DNA of 64,000 bases from Sphingomonas mali NBRC 15500 (GCF_001598415.1 NZ_BCYX01000014.1:52732-116731); one strand, 5' to 3'; shown: positions 37,503-46,211, numbered from the stretch's first letter. Program-made: numbers and translations. The notes: a model not told the origin generated them from the sequence alone.

Positions 37503-38752
37503 GCCCACATCCTCGTGATATCTTCACCCTGCTCGCGCGCTCTGGCGAGACGGTAGCGAAGGGTGCGTTCGGAAATGCCGAGCCGGCGCGCGGTCTCGAT
37601 CCGGCTGCCGCCGCACGCGGCGAGCGTTTCGCGGATCGCCTGGAACTCGCTGAACTGGACGACATTGGCGAGCGTGTCGGCGCTCCGCCCGGGGACCGGA
37701 TCGGCCTTGGGCTCGGGACGGCGGTCGAACACGATATGGCTCGCGCCGATCGTGTCGCCGGCGGCAAACAGCAAGGCGCGCTGGATCACGTTCTCGAGCT
37801 CGCGGACATTGCCCGGCCAGTCGTGCGACATCAGCATGTCGATCGCGCCCTGGTCGGGCCAGGGGATCGACTGGCGCGTGCCCGAATGGCGCAGGATCAT
37901 CGCCGCGGCGAGCGCCGGAATGTCCTGCGGGCGATCGGCCAGCGAGCGCGTGGTCAGCGGGAATACCGACAGGCGGTAATAAAGGTCGGAGCGGAAGCGG
38001 CCGGCGGCGACTTCGTCCTGCAGGTCGCGGTTGGCGCAGGCGATGATGCGGACGTCGATCGGGATCGGGGTCGAGGCGCCGATCGGGATGACCTCGCGCT
38101 CCTGCAGCACGCGGAGCAATTTGGCCTGAAGCTGGAGCGGCATCTCGGCGATCTCGTCGAGCAGCAAGGTGCCGCCCTCGGCCGCGCGGAAGAACCCTTC
38201 GCCCGCCGCGCTGGCGCCGGTGAAGGCACCCTTCTGGTGGCCGAACAGCAATGCCTCGAGCATGCTTTCGGGGAGCGCCGCGCAATTGATCGCGACGAAC
38301 GGCTTGTCACGGCGGCGCGATTTCAGGTGGATCGTGCGCGCCAGCACTTCCTTGCCGGTGCCGGTCGGGCCGTTGATCAATACCGTGATGTCGGCGTCGG
38401 CGACGCGCTCGGCCAGCGCGAACAGCGCGAGGCTTTCGGGGTCGGCCGCGGTCGGCGCTTCGGGGCCGGCGGCATAAGCATAAGCGAAAGCCGATCCGAT
38501 GGCGTTGTCGGCCGGACCGAACGAGAGGCGCGTGGGCGTGCCGCCCGATCCGCGACGGAACCCGCGGCCTTCGCTGCCGATGACCATGGTGCGGTCGGCG
38601 ATCGGCGCCGTCTCGCCTTCCATCACCAGGAAGACGTCGCTCGCCTGCGGACGGGCGTCGCCCTCGGCAACCCCCAGGCCCTGCGCACGCAGCGAAGAGA
38701 CCAGGGCATATTTTTGCCGCATCACCAGATCGGATGGAAAGATCGAACGCAT
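37499..38752 (-). CDS. Sigma-54-dependent flagellar transcription activator (FlbD/FleQ-type)
   Basis: A 417-residue activator. Residues 1-110 are not a recognisable receiver domain. The AAA+ domain has Walker A GPTGTGKE (128-135), the sigma-54 contact loop GAFTGA (175-180), and [15 protein letters not shown] Fis-type HTH closes the protein ([20 protein letters not shown]). It should activate sigma-54 promoters of middle flagellar genes. The start at 38752 follows AAGGGGG. It is the first gene of the fli operon and is divergent from a flagellin gene, with several GGCAA/TTGCC dyads between. Confidence 0.92.
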   Translation of the reverse strand: MRSIFPSDLVMRQKYALVSSLRAQGLGVAEGDARPQASDVFLVMEGETAPIADRTMVIGSEGRGFRRGSGGTPTRLSFGPADNAIGSAFAYAYAAGPEAPTAADPESLALFALAERVADADITVLINGPTGTGKEVLARTIHLKSRRRDKPFVAINCAALPESMLEALLFGHQKGAFTGASAAGEGFFRAAEGGTLLLDEIAEMPLQLQAKLLRVLQEREVIPIGASTPIPIDVRIIACANRDLQDEVAAGRFRSDLYYRLSVFPLTTRSLADRPQDIPALAAAMILRHSGTRQSIPWPDQGAIDMLMSHDWPGNVRELENVIQRALLFAAGDTIGASHIVFDRRPEPKADPVPGRSADTLANVVQFSEFQAIRETLAACGGSRIETARRLGISERTLRYRLARAREQGEDITRMWA

Positions 38753-38822
38753 GTATTCCCCCTTCGTCGTGAGGAGACATGCCCGGAACTTGGTAAACGA
38801 GACGTAAACCATCCGGCAACGG

Positions 38823-38912
38823 CGGCAAAAAATTACCGCGCGCCCACCCGAAATGAACATGACCGGCAAAGGACCGGCAATTTTTTGCCTAAAGCCCGGC
38901 AAATACCTGCCG
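38823..38912. promoter_or_regulatory. Cluster of GGCAA/TTGCC dyads between the activator and flagellin genes
   Basis: Dyads lie at 38823-38838 (imperfect, CGGCAAAAAATTACCG), 38876-38889 (GGCAA-TTTT-TTGCC) and 38897-38912 (CGGCA-N6-TGCCG), with extra CCGGCAA half-sites at 38813 and 38863. Centres are about 52 and 22 bp apart, roughly whole helical turns. They resemble the CGGC...GCCG elements bound by Caulobacter FlbD and may be targets of the adjacent activator. Inferred only. Confidence 0.45.
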
Positions 38913-38916
38913 TTCT
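38890..38916 (+). promoter_or_regulatory. Candidate sigma-28 promoter of flagellin gene 1
   Basis: TAAA at 38890-38893 and GCCGTTCT at 38909-38916 are separated by exactly 15 bp, about 75 bp before the ATG. It matches the enteric sigma-28 layout with TTC in place of ATA, as do the elements before flagellin 2 and fliD. It overlaps a TGCCG dyad arm. Confidence 0.62.
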
Positions 38917-38991
38917 CCGGTTCAGACGGCTCGGCCCCTCGCACTATTCGGGGGAGAGGCGGGGATCGTCGTAGCAAGTGGAGACACGGAC

Positions 38992-39813
38992 ATGACTGTT
39001 ATCGGAAGCAACGTATCGGCGCTGCGTGCGACGAATGCCTCTAACCAGGCGAACCTGGCCCTCTCGACGGCGATGAACCGCCTGTCCACGGGCATGCGTA
39101 TCAATTCGGCCAAGGACGACGCCGCCGGCCTCGCCATCTCGGCCTCGATGACTGCCCAGATCAAGGGCATGAACCAGGGCGTTCGCAACGCCAATGACGG
39201 CATCTCGATGGCGCAGACCGGTGAAGGCGCGCTGGACGAGGTCAACAACATGCTGCAGCGTATGCGTGAGCTCGCGGTGCAGTCGGCCAACGGCACCTAT
39301 TCGACCACCGACGCCGCCAACATCACGGCGGAGCAGGACGCTCTGTCCGCTCAGATCGGCTCGATCGTCGCCAACACCGCCTTCAACGGCAAGAACCTGT
39401 TCTCGACCGCTTCCAACAGCATCTCGGTCCAGGCCGGTGCCAACACGGCGGACGCGATCTCGGTCGACTTCACCGAGCTCGATGCCGGCACGACCAAGCT
39501 GTCGGCGGTGGTCGACTTCACCACCGGCAAGATGAAGACCGGTCTGGCGCTGAGCGCGTTCGACGACGCGATCAACGAAGTGTCGACGACCCGCGCGGGC
39601 CTGGGTGCTGCCCAGAACCGTCTGCAGTCGGCGGTCAACAACCTGACCAGCAACGCGACCAACCTGACCGACGCGCGCAGCCGCATCCAGGACGCCGACT
39701 TCTCGTCGGAATCGACCAACCTGGCGAAGGCGCAGATCCTGGCCCAGGCGTCGACCTCGATGCTGGCCCAGGCTAACCAGTCGCAGCAGGGCGTGCTCAA
39801 GCTGCTCGGCTAA
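38992..39813 (+). CDS. fliC: Flagellin 1
   Basis: A 273-residue flagellin with only the conserved D0/D1 ends and no variable D2/D3 domain. The N-terminus [17 protein letters not shown] and the C-terminus ending [15 protein letters not shown] are typical. Residues 89-96 read QRMRELAV, close to the TLR5-recognised site of enteric flagellins. It is a tandem paralogue of flagellin 2 (40029-40853), with most residues identical. GGAG precedes the ATG, and a strong terminator follows. Confidence 0.96.
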   Translation: MTVIGSNVSALRATNASNQANLALSTAMNRLSTGMRINSAKDDAAGLAISASMTAQIKGMNQGVRNANDGISMAQTGEGALDEVNNMLQRMRELAVQSANGTYSTTDAANITAEQDALSAQIGSIVANTAFNGKNLFSTASNSISVQAGANTADAISVDFTELDAGTTKLSAVVDFTTGKMKTGLALSAFDDAINEVSTTRAGLGAAQNRLQSAVNNLTSNATNLTDARSRIQDADFSSESTNLAKAQILAQASTSMLAQANQSQQGVLKLLG

Positions 39814-39885
39814 TGAAGGGATCCTGCCCGGTCCCATCCCCCCGAGGGCTGGGCAGGACAGGCTTCGAGTGAAGCGTACCACGAG

Positions 39886-39917
39886 ATCCCGGCGGCCGAT
39901 CCGCCGCCGGGATTTTC
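39886..39917 (+). terminator. Rho-independent terminator after flagellin 1
   Basis: An 11-bp perfect stem (ATCCCGGCGGC / GCCGCCGGGAT) with a 6-nt loop is followed by TTT. It lies about 70 bp after the flagellin stop and just before the flagellin 2 promoter, which separates the two genes into monocistronic units. Confidence 0.9.
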
Positions 39918-39938
39918 ATGGTGACGAAAAAATTTACT

Positions 39939-39964
39939 TAAACGGTCGCGAAAGCGGTCGTTCG
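39939..39964 (+). promoter_or_regulatory. Candidate sigma-28 promoter of flagellin gene 2
   Basis: TAAA at 39939-39942 and GTCGTTCG at 39957-39964 are separated by 14 bp, one less than in flagellin 1 and fliD. The ATG is about 65 bp downstream. The element directly follows the flagellin 1 terminator. Confidence 0.55.
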
Positions 39965-40028
39965 TTGCTGTCGACGGCTCGACCTTCTGCCTTGGGGGTG
40001 GCGGGGAGCGTCAGCAACGGAGACCTTT

Positions 40029-40853
40029 ATGACCGTTATCGGTAGCAACATTTCCGCGCTTCGAGCGCAGAATGCTTCGACCAAGGCCAACGACGCATTG
40101 TCGACGGCCATGAACCGCCTGTCCACGGGCATGCGCATCAACTCGGCCAAGGACGACGCCGCCGGCCTCGCCATCTCGGCCTCGATGACCTCGCAGATCC
40201 GCGGCATGAACCAGGGCGTGCGCAACGCCAATGACGGCATCTCGATGGCGCAGACCGCCGAAGGGGCGCTCGACGAAGTCACCAACATGCTCCAGCGCAT
40301 GCGCGAGCTCGCGGTGCAGGGCGCCAACGGCACCTATTCGACCAGCGACGCCGCCAACATCACGGCGGAGCAGGATGCATTGGGCGCGCAGATCAGCTCG
40401 ATCATCGCCAACACCAGCTATAACGGCAAGAACCTGTTCGCGACCGCAACCAACAACGTCACGATCCAGGCAGGCGCCAACTCGACCGACACCGTCACGA
40501 TGTCGTTCACCCAGCTCAACGCCGCCACGACCAAGCTGTCGGCGGTGGTCGACTTCACCGCCAACAAGATGAAGACCGGCCTCACTTTGTCGGCGTTCGA
40601 CGACGCGATCGCCGAAGTGTCGACGACCCGCGCGGGTCTCGGCGCCGGTCAGAACCGCCTGCAGTCGGCGGTCAACAACCTGACCAACAATGCGACCAAC
40701 CTGACCGATGCGCGCAGCCGCATCCAGGACGCCGACTTCTCGGCCGAATCGACCAACCTCGCCAAGGCCCAGATCCTGAGCCAGGCGTCGACGGCGATGC
40801 TCGCCCAGGCGAATCAGAGCTCGCAAGGCGTGCTCAAACTGCTGGGCGGCTGA
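40029..40853 (+). CDS. fliC: Flagellin 2
   Basis: A 274-residue flagellin paralogous to flagellin 1. The ends are nearly identical ([17 protein letters not shown] at the start; [17 protein letters not shown] at the end), with most substitutions in the middle (residues about 135-200) and at few D1 positions. Tandem flagellins of unequal sequence usually build different parts of the filament. GGAG lies 6 nt before the ATG. It has its own promoter and terminator. Confidence 0.96.
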   Translation: MTVIGSNISALRAQNASTKANDALSTAMNRLSTGMRINSAKDDAAGLAISASMTSQIRGMNQGVRNANDGISMAQTAEGALDEVTNMLQRMRELAVQGANGTYSTSDAANITAEQDALGAQISSIIANTSYNGKNLFATATNNVTIQAGANSTDTVTMSFTQLNAATTKLSAVVDFTANKMKTGLTLSAFDDAIAEVSTTRAGLGAGQNRLQSAVNNLTNNATNLTDARSRIQDADFSAESTNLAKAQILSQASTAMLAQANQSSQGVLKLLGG

Positions 40854-40923
40854 GGCGCGTAAGCGCCACAGGCGTACGGCCTCGGCACCAACCCCCCTTC
40901 ACAGGGTGTCGGGGCCGACCACG

Positions 40924-40958
40924 AACCCCGGCGGTCCGCGCGACCGCCGGGGTTTCTT
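40924..40958 (+). terminator. Rho-independent terminator after flagellin 2
   Basis: A 13-bp stem (AACCCCGGCGGTC / GACCGCCGGGGTT) with a CGCGC loop is followed by TTCTTGTTT. It is stronger than the terminator after flagellin 1 and marks the end of the motility block on this strand. Confidence 0.92.
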
Positions 40959-41102
40959 GTTTGCGACTAGAATTGCGGTGCCGGCCCACCCGGTCGCCCA
41001 ACAGGGTATTCCGCCAGGATGTGGCAAATGCACCAAAGCGCATGCATTGATGATGCCCTTTGACGGCGCGTCATCGCTCGCGGCATGACGCCTGTGAGGG
41101 CG

Positions 41103-42098
41103 CTAGGTGATTTTTCGCGTTCCCGAGACGAAAGATAAGTCCTCGTCTCCGCTATCAGAATTATACGCGACGTGAATCGAGTGGGGATCCCCGAAGGCGT
41201 CTTTGTAAGTCACGTCGAGGGTGACGTGCAGCTTCCATTTGTCGGCCAGCAACTCGTCCCAAAGGGGCCTTTGAAACCCGAAAAAGTCTTTCCACTCCAT
41301 AGTGTCGGACGGACTCAATCCGCCAAGCTCCCCTTTGTCCTCGATAGATGTGATCGAGATAATTCCGCCGGGGTTAGCGCGGCCATAAGTCAATTTTATA
41401 GTAACGTTTTCGGCGGGAGTTTTGCCGAAGTTGCGTAGACAGCCCGCGACACCACCCCATTGCCGGTCTTCAGTGTCCCTACTCTCTTTCCGGGCAAGCC
41501 GAAGATAATCGATGTCAACATAAGCGCGAAGCTCTCGGCGAGCGTTTTTCTCGGACGTGTCCACGAGCTTGGCGGCGGCACCCGCGTTCTTCTGCGCAGC
41601 TCGGAGCGCCGCCTGCGTATGCCGGTCGGCCGCCACCGCCTCGCGACGGGCGCGTCTTTCAGAAACAATGCTGATCAGATTGCTTCGGCGGGCCTCACGA
41701 ATCGCGCGCCGCGTATCTTCTCGCCCCTGCCGCCCCTGCTTCCATGCGAGATAGTTGAAGATCAGCGTTGTGAAGAGACCAACCGCGCTGACCACGCCCG
41801 CCCAAAAAGCCCACATCGCCCACTTTGCCGATTCTCCAGCGGCTCTCGCAGCATACCATTGGGCGCAAAGATCCGACCTGTTATTGTATTCGCCTTCGTC
41901 GCATGGGCGCTGATATTCGCTAGGGCCGCTCGCGTTAGCTAGCTTACTCTGAGCGTTCGCAATCACGTCGAGATCGCGCTCTGCATTAGTGGAGGCTTGG
42001 GGCTGTTGGGGCTGTCCGGTTTTATCTGAGGCTGGACTGGCAGCTAATATCAACCATCCGAGAGCCGTAACGACGATGCACCGGTAGCCTCTAGGCAT
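41103..42098 (-). CDS. Unknown membrane-anchored protein, AT-richer than neighbours
   Basis: A 331-residue protein of unknown function. It has an N-terminal hydrophobic segment (VVTALGWLILAAS), a polar region, one membrane helix around residues 95-118 (FWAGVVSAVGLFTTLIFNYL), and a long basic coiled-coil-like helix (TRRAIREARRSNLISIVSER). The C-terminal beta-rich domain contains RRELRAYVDIDYL and RNFGKTPAENVTIKL. The 'RAYV ... NFGKTPA' signature marks a widespread uncharacterised family often found in mobile regions. Codon use is visibly less GC-biased than in adjacent genes, which suggests recent acquisition. No integrase or repeat borders are visible. Confidence 0.7.
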   Translation of the reverse strand: MPRGYRCIVVTALGWLILAASPASDKTGQPQQPQASTNAERDLDVIANAQSKLANASGPSEYQRPCDEGEYNNRSDLCAQWYAARAAGESAKWAMWAFWAGVVSAVGLFTTLIFNYLAWKQGRQGREDTRRAIREARRSNLISIVSERRARREAVAADRHTQAALRAAQKNAGAAAKLVDTSEKNARRELRAYVDIDYLRLARKESRDTEDRQWGGVAGCLRNFGKTPAENVTIKLTYGRANPGGIISITSIEDKGELGGLSPSDTMEWKDFFGFQRPLWDELLADKWKLHVTLDVTYKDAFGDPHSIHVAYNSDSGDEDLSFVSGTRKIT

Positions 42099-42241
42099 TG
42101 AATCAAGAACACCGCTTTGAATTTGCCCCGGCTAAGCTTGTTCCTGATATTCGACCCTGAGTCCATGGCGCCTATTTCTGCCGATTTCCCGAACAGGCCG
42201 GGGAGCGACGCAGCGCCGCCACAGCAAAACTAAAACCGACG

Positions 42242-43210
42242 CTACGGCTCGATCACGATCTTGCCGATCATCCGGCTGTCGCGCATCGCCTCGAACGCCG
42301 CGCGCCAATCGGCCAGCGCGTAGCGGCGGTCGACGCGCGGGCGGATACGGCCTTCCGCCGCGAGCGCCCAGATCGCGTCCTGATTCTCTCTGCCCTTGTC
42401 GGGAAAGCGGCGGCCATATTCGCCGGCGCGCACGCCGATCACCGAGAAACCCTTGATCAGCGGGATGTTGGTGGCGACGCTCGCGATCCGTCCCGAGGTG
42501 AAGCCGATCACCAGCAATCGCCCGCCGAACGCGATACACCGCGTGCTTTCGTCGAACACATCGCCGCCGACCGGATCGAAGACCACATCGGCGCCCCCGC
42601 CGGTAATCTCCTTGACCGCCTCGCGAAAGCCCGATGCCGGCAAGGTCGCGTCGATCCCATAGTCCGTCGCCACCGCCGCGAGCTTGTCCGGCGAGCGCGA
42701 GGTGGCGATCACGCGCGCACCGAGCGCCTTGGCCAGATCGACCGCGGCTAGCCCCACGCCGCCGGTCGCGCCATGGACCAGCACCCACTCGCCGGGCTGA
42801 ACGTTGGCGCAGCGGATCAGCGAGACATAAGCGGTGTTATAGGCTGCGCCGACGCTCGCGCCGGCGGCGTAATCGAGATTGGCGGGAAGCCGCCGCACGC
42901 CGCGCGCGTCCGCAACGACCAGTTCGGCGAACCCGCCGAGCCGCGTCGCCGCGACCACCGCCTCGCCCAGCGCGAACCCGCTGTCCGCATCCGCTTCGAC
43001 CACGTCGCCAGCGACTTCCATGCCGGGCACGAACGGCAGATCGGGCTTCAGCTGATATTTGCCCTCGGTCATCAACAGGTCAGGAAAATTGAGCGACGCC
43101 GCGCGCACGCGGATCAACACCTGTCCCGGCGCCCGCACCGGATCGGGCAGGTCGGCCAGCGCGCAGCCGGCGAAATCGGGGCCCAGTTCGGAAACGACCA
43201 GCGCTTTCAT
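42242..43210 (-). CDS. NADPH:quinone oxidoreductase (zinc-independent MDR family)
   Basis: A 322-residue medium-chain dehydrogenase/reductase. The catalytic GroES-like domain begins MKALVVSELGPDFAGCALAD, and the nucleotide-binding loop is HGATGGVGLAAVDLAKALGA. Zinc-binding cysteines of alcohol dehydrogenases are absent, as in the QorA group. It would reduce quinones or alpha,beta-unsaturated carbonyls with NADPH. The ATG at 43210 is chosen because homology starts there and GGGGAG precedes it. It is divergent from the reductase gene. Confidence 0.9.
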   Translation of the reverse strand: MKALVVSELGPDFAGCALADLPDPVRAPGQVLIRVRAASLNFPDLLMTEGKYQLKPDLPFVPGMEVAGDVVEADADSGFALGEAVVAATRLGGFAELVVADARGVRRLPANLDYAAGASVGAAYNTAYVSLIRCANVQPGEWVLVHGATGGVGLAAVDLAKALGARVIATSRSPDKLAAVATDYGIDATLPASGFREAVKEITGGGADVVFDPVGGDVFDESTRCIAFGGRLLVIGFTSGRIASVATNIPLIKGFSVIGVRAGEYGRRFPDKGRENQDAIWALAAEGRIRPRVDRRYALADWRAAFEAMRDSRMIGKIVIEP

Positions 43211-43305
43211 GGCCCTGCTCTCCCCCTTGGGCAGGCGCGGGTCAACCGCCAACAGGTTGCGATTCGCAACGAATATGCTAGCCAGACATCCAAAGGGAGA
43301 GACAT

Positions 43306-44328
43306 ATGGCGGGCGTCGTTCTGGTCACCGGGGGCAGCGGCTATATCGCCGGCTTCACCATTCGCCAGCTGATCGAGCAGGGCTGGACCGTCCGCGCCAC
43401 CATCCGCAACCTCAACCGCGAAGCCGAGGTTCGCGACTGGCTCAAGGTCGACAATGACCGCCTGTCCTTTTTCGCCGCCGACCTGACCAGCGACGCCGGC
43501 TGGGCCGAGGCGATGGCCGGGTGCAGCCATGTCGTCCACATGGCCTCCCCCATCCCCATGCACGCGGTGAAGGACGAAAACGAACTGATCGTGCCGGCAC
43601 GCGACGGTGCATTGCGCGCGATCCGCTTCGCCCGCGATGCCGGAGTCACCCGGCTGGTGATGACCTCGTCGGTCGCCGCGATCTTCTATGGCCGGACCGC
43701 GGACAAGAACAGTTTCAGCGAAGCCGACTGGACCGACGTGACCGCCAAGGACGTCTCTGCTTATGCCAAGTCCAAGACGATCGCCGAACGCGCCGCGCGC
43801 GACTGGATCGCGGCCGAGGGCGGCAGCCTGGAATTCGTGACGGTCAATCCTGGCATGGTGCTGGGGCCGTTGCTCGGCGCCGATTTCTCGCCGTCGCTCG
43901 AAGTCGTCAAGCGCGTGCTCGAGGGTACCTATCCGGCGCTGCCCGATCTCGGCTTCAACCTGGTCGACGTGCGCGACGTCGCCGACCTCCATATCCGCGC
44001 GTTGTCCGCGCCCGATTTGAGCGGCGAGCGCTTCATGGCGGTGGCGCCGAACGGTTTCCTGCGCCTCATGGAGATTGCCGCGATCCTGCGCGAGCGGCTG
44101 CCCGACTACGCCGGCAAGGTGCCGACGCGGCGGATGCCCAATTGGGTGATGCGGATCGTGGCGCTGTTCGACCCCGCAGTGCGCCAGCTGATCGGCGAGC
44201 TCGGCAAGGTCCGCCACGCCGAGCCGACCCACGCGATGGAAAAGCTCGGCTGGCGCCCGCGCCCCGCCGCCGACAGCGTGGTCGACACCGCCAACAGCCT
44301 GATCGCAATGGGCATTTCGAAGGTCTAG
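43306..44328 (+). CDS. NAD(P)-dependent epimerase/dihydroflavonol reductase-like SDR
   Basis: A 340-residue extended short-chain dehydrogenase. The Rossmann motif is VTGGSGYIAGFTIRQL near residue 6. The active site consists of a Ser in MTSSVAA and YAKSK (YxxxK). The C-terminal half resembles dihydroflavonol-4-reductase and cinnamoyl-CoA reductase-like enzymes that reduce aldehydes or ketones. A small GAGAGA ribosome site is placed before the ATG. The substrate cannot be assigned. It is divergent from the quinone oxidoreductase gene and may share its promoter region. Confidence 0.9.
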   Translation: MAGVVLVTGGSGYIAGFTIRQLIEQGWTVRATIRNLNREAEVRDWLKVDNDRLSFFAADLTSDAGWAEAMAGCSHVVHMASPIPMHAVKDENELIVPARDGALRAIRFARDAGVTRLVMTSSVAAIFYGRTADKNSFSEADWTDVTAKDVSAYAKSKTIAERAARDWIAAEGGSLEFVTVNPGMVLGPLLGADFSPSLEVVKRVLEGTYPALPDLGFNLVDVRDVADLHIRALSAPDLSGERFMAVAPNGFLRLMEIAAILRERLPDYAGKVPTRRMPNWVMRIVALFDPAVRQLIGELGKVRHAEPTHAMEKLGWRPRPAADSVVDTANSLIAMGISKV

Positions 44329-44398
44329 CAGTTAAAGCCCGCATGGGGCTGGATTCGCCATCGTGCGCTCCCCATCTCTGCGTAGCGAGAGGATGGTT

Positions 44399-44680
44399 AT
44401 GGTCAGCACATCGAACGACGGGATAATGACTGAATATCTCGTAAAATACGGCGTCATCAAAGCCGGTGAGCGGAACCGTCCGACCGAACTTCTCGAAATG
44501 CTTTACATCACCGACCGCTATCGCGACGGCGGGGACCTCAAAAAGGCCCGCGCAGGCTACGATATTTCGGTGTGGAGCGGCGTGGAGGCGGAGGACATCG
44601 AGCAGCGGCTGACCGCCCTCGACGATTTCATGACCACGCTTGCGCGTGACCGGACGACCATGTGGGCCGTGCCCAACTGA
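44399..44680 (+). CDS. Small hypothetical protein
   Basis: A 93-residue acidic/basic mixed protein with no recognised domain (MTEYLVKYGVIKAGERNRPT, then LTALDDFMTTLARDR). GAGAGG stands 8 nt before the ATG at 44399; GTG at 44363 and ATG at 44393 are alternatives. It has codon use intermediate between coding and random and fits neatly between an SDR gene and the GST gene stop. I consider it a probable but unproven gene. Confidence 0.5.
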   Translation: MVSTSNDGIMTEYLVKYGVIKAGERNRPTELLEMLYITDRYRDGGDLKKARAGYDISVWSGVEAEDIEQRLTALDDFMTTLARDRTTMWAVPN

Positions 44681-44699
44681 CCTCGCCCGAGCGCGCTCG

Positions 44700-45383
44700 C
44701 TATGCGTGAGCAGCTATAGGCTCGGCCGCTACCGGGAATCGGTCGAGCAGCACATCCCACTCGGTCGCCGCCATGCTTGGCCGCGCTTTCACCCGCTCGA
44801 TCCAGCCGGCGAGACCGGCATGCGGCGCGATCATCGCCGCCCCCTCGGCAAAATCGGGCAGGAAGACGAGGTGCGGGATCAGCATCAGATCGGCCAGACT
44901 CAACGCCGGCCCTGCCATATAGTCCTGATCGCCGAGCAGGCGGGCGAGTTCGTCGACCACTTCCTGCGCGGCCGGAATCGCCGCTACCACCGCCGCGTCG
45001 TCGACCGCTATGCCAAAGCGCGGCGCGACGAGACGGGGAAAGGTCACCGCGCCGCTGAGCCGCGGCGCGACGTAGGAATCGACGATCCCGATCACCTGGT
45101 TCATCCGCGCGCGCAGCTTCGGAGCGTCGGGCGTCAGCGCCGGCTCGGGTGCGATCTGATCGACATAATCGAGGATCGCGCGCGTTTCGTAGAGTCGGAA
45201 ATCGCCATGATCGAGCACCGGAATCTTGGCGAAGGGGTGCAGCCGCGCCTTGTAATCGGGCGTGCGATTGCCGCCCATGGCCAACGGCTCGAGCCGCCAG
45301 GGCAGGCCCTTTTCCTCGAGCGCCAGCAACGGCGCGCGGACATAGGGGCTGCCGGGAATGCCGTGGATCGTGAATTCGGTCAT
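44700..45383 (-). CDS. Glutathione S-transferase family protein
   Basis: A 227-residue protein. It has an N-terminal thioredoxin-like half (IHGIPGSPYVRAPLLALEEK, HPFAKIPVLDHGDFRLYETR) and a C-terminal helical half (GPALSLADLMLIPHLVFLPD). The Pro in KIPVL and the Glu-Thr of YETR that hold glutathione are present. The catalytic residue is probably Ser12 or Tyr14. Last gene of an arsR-type regulator / SRPBCC / GST operon with 4-bp overlaps, so it likely detoxifies the compound sensed by the regulator. Confidence 0.9.
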   Translation of the reverse strand: MTEFTIHGIPGSPYVRAPLLALEEKGLPWRLEPLAMGGNRTPDYKARLHPFAKIPVLDHGDFRLYETRAILDYVDQIAPEPALTPDAPKLRARMNQVIGIVDSYVAPRLSGAVTFPRLVAPRFGIAVDDAAVVAAIPAAQEVVDELARLLGDQDYMAGPALSLADLMLIPHLVFLPDFAEGAAMIAPHAGLAGWIERVKARPSMAATEWDVLLDRFPVAAEPIAAHA

Positions 45384-45841
45384 CGTGCGTCCTTCTCGGT
45401 TAGATCGGCAAACAATTGGAGCAGGCCCGGCCAGCCACCGCCGAGCTGCGCGGCGATGCGCTCGGCTGACTCGCCGAAGCGTTCGAGCCGGCTGTGGATC
45501 AGCGTCACGCGCGTGCCGGCTCCGTCAGGCACGAACGTGACCTCGACTTCGGTGGTGAGATCGGGGTCGTGCTTGAACGCGGCATCGATCTGCCAGCCGA
45601 GCAGCACGCGGCCGGGTGGTTCCCAGGCGAGCACCGTGCCCCACTCGGTTTCGGTGCCGTCCTCATCGCGCTCGAACCAGCGCCCTCCGGCGCGCGGCTC
45701 GATTACCACGTCTTCGTGTGGCTTGGCGCCGATCGTCATGCCGCGCTTCCACCAGCGGCCGATCGACCCGGTGAACACCGCAAAGGCCCTGTCGGGCGGA
45801 ACCGCAACCGTCACCGATTGGACGATCGGAGCGATGCTCAT
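45380..45841 (-). CDS. SRPBCC/AHSA1 family protein
   Basis: A 153-residue START-like fold protein. The N-terminus IVQSVTVAVPPDRAFAVFTG is followed by the hydrophobic-pocket strands (RAGGRWFERDEDGTETEWGT, WEPPGRVLLGWQIDAAF) and the C-terminal long helix (WPGLLQLFADLTE). Such proteins bind small hydrophobic ligands. Its ATG overlaps the regulator stop and its own stop overlaps the GST start. ArsR-SRPBCC pairs are common, and the ligand is generally unknown. Confidence 0.88.
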   Translation of the reverse strand: MSIAPIVQSVTVAVPPDRAFAVFTGSIGRWWKRGMTIGAKPHEDVVIEPRAGGRWFERDEDGTETEWGTVLAWEPPGRVLLGWQIDAAFKHDPDLTTEVEVTFVPDGAGTRVTLIHSRLERFGESAERIAAQLGGGWPGLLQLFADLTEKDAR

Positions 45842-46155
45842 TCGGGGCTCTCCTGCTGGTCGGCAAAATCCTTGAACGCGCTGAGCTGGTCGCCCCAGAA
45901 GCGGTCGAGCCAGTCGCGCAGCGCGCCCAATCCGCGTGGGTCGAGGCGATAGACGCGGCGCGTGCCGTCGGGCGTGTCGGTCACCAACCCAGCCTCCTTC
46001 AGCACCTTGAGATGCTGCGAGACGGCCGGCCGCGACACCGGCAGTCCGGCGGCGATCTCTCCCACCGCGCCGGGCCCCGCTCCGACACGCTCGAAGATCG
46101 TCCGACGCGTAGGGTCGGCGAGCGCATTGAGGGCGACGGCGATTCGGTTAGCCAT
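45838..46155 (-). CDS. ArsR family transcriptional regulator
   Basis: A 105-residue winged-helix repressor. LADPTRRTIFERVGAGPGAV opens helix 1-3; PVSRPAVSQHLKVLKEAGLV is the recognition helix; TRRVYRLDPRGLG forms the wing. It has no metal-binding CxxC, so it probably senses an organic or redox signal rather than arsenic. It is first in an operon with SRPBCC and GST genes, and several palindromes stand immediately upstream. Confidence 0.93.
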   Translation of the reverse strand: MANRIAVALNALADPTRRTIFERVGAGPGAVGEIAAGLPVSRPAVSQHLKVLKEAGLVTDTPDGTRRVYRLDPRGLGALRDWLDRFWGDQLSAFKDFADQQESPE

Positions 46156-46157
46156 GA

Positions 46158-46193
46158 CTTACGGTAAGCTGTAGCTAACACTTGAGTCAAGTG
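46158..46193 (-). promoter_or_regulatory. Nested palindromes upstream of the ArsR-type gene
   Basis: Three dyads occur in 36 bp: CTTAC-G-GTAAG (46158-46168), AGCT-GT-AGCT (46167-46176) and the perfect CACTTGA-G-TCAAGTG (46179-46193). The start codon is 2-24 bp away. ArsR repressors bind short interrupted dyads overlapping their own promoters, so at least one should be the operator. Confidence 0.6.
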
Positions 46194-46211
46194 CCGGATG
46201 ACGACGCTCGA

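Noticed and set aside
38753..38991. Sigma-54 promoter for the activator operon or flagellin
   Set aside because: GG-N9-GC arrangements occur (for example 38876-38889), but the -24/-12 spacing of N10 needed for sigma-54 is present only once, in a poor context without TTGC. They are better read as dyads.
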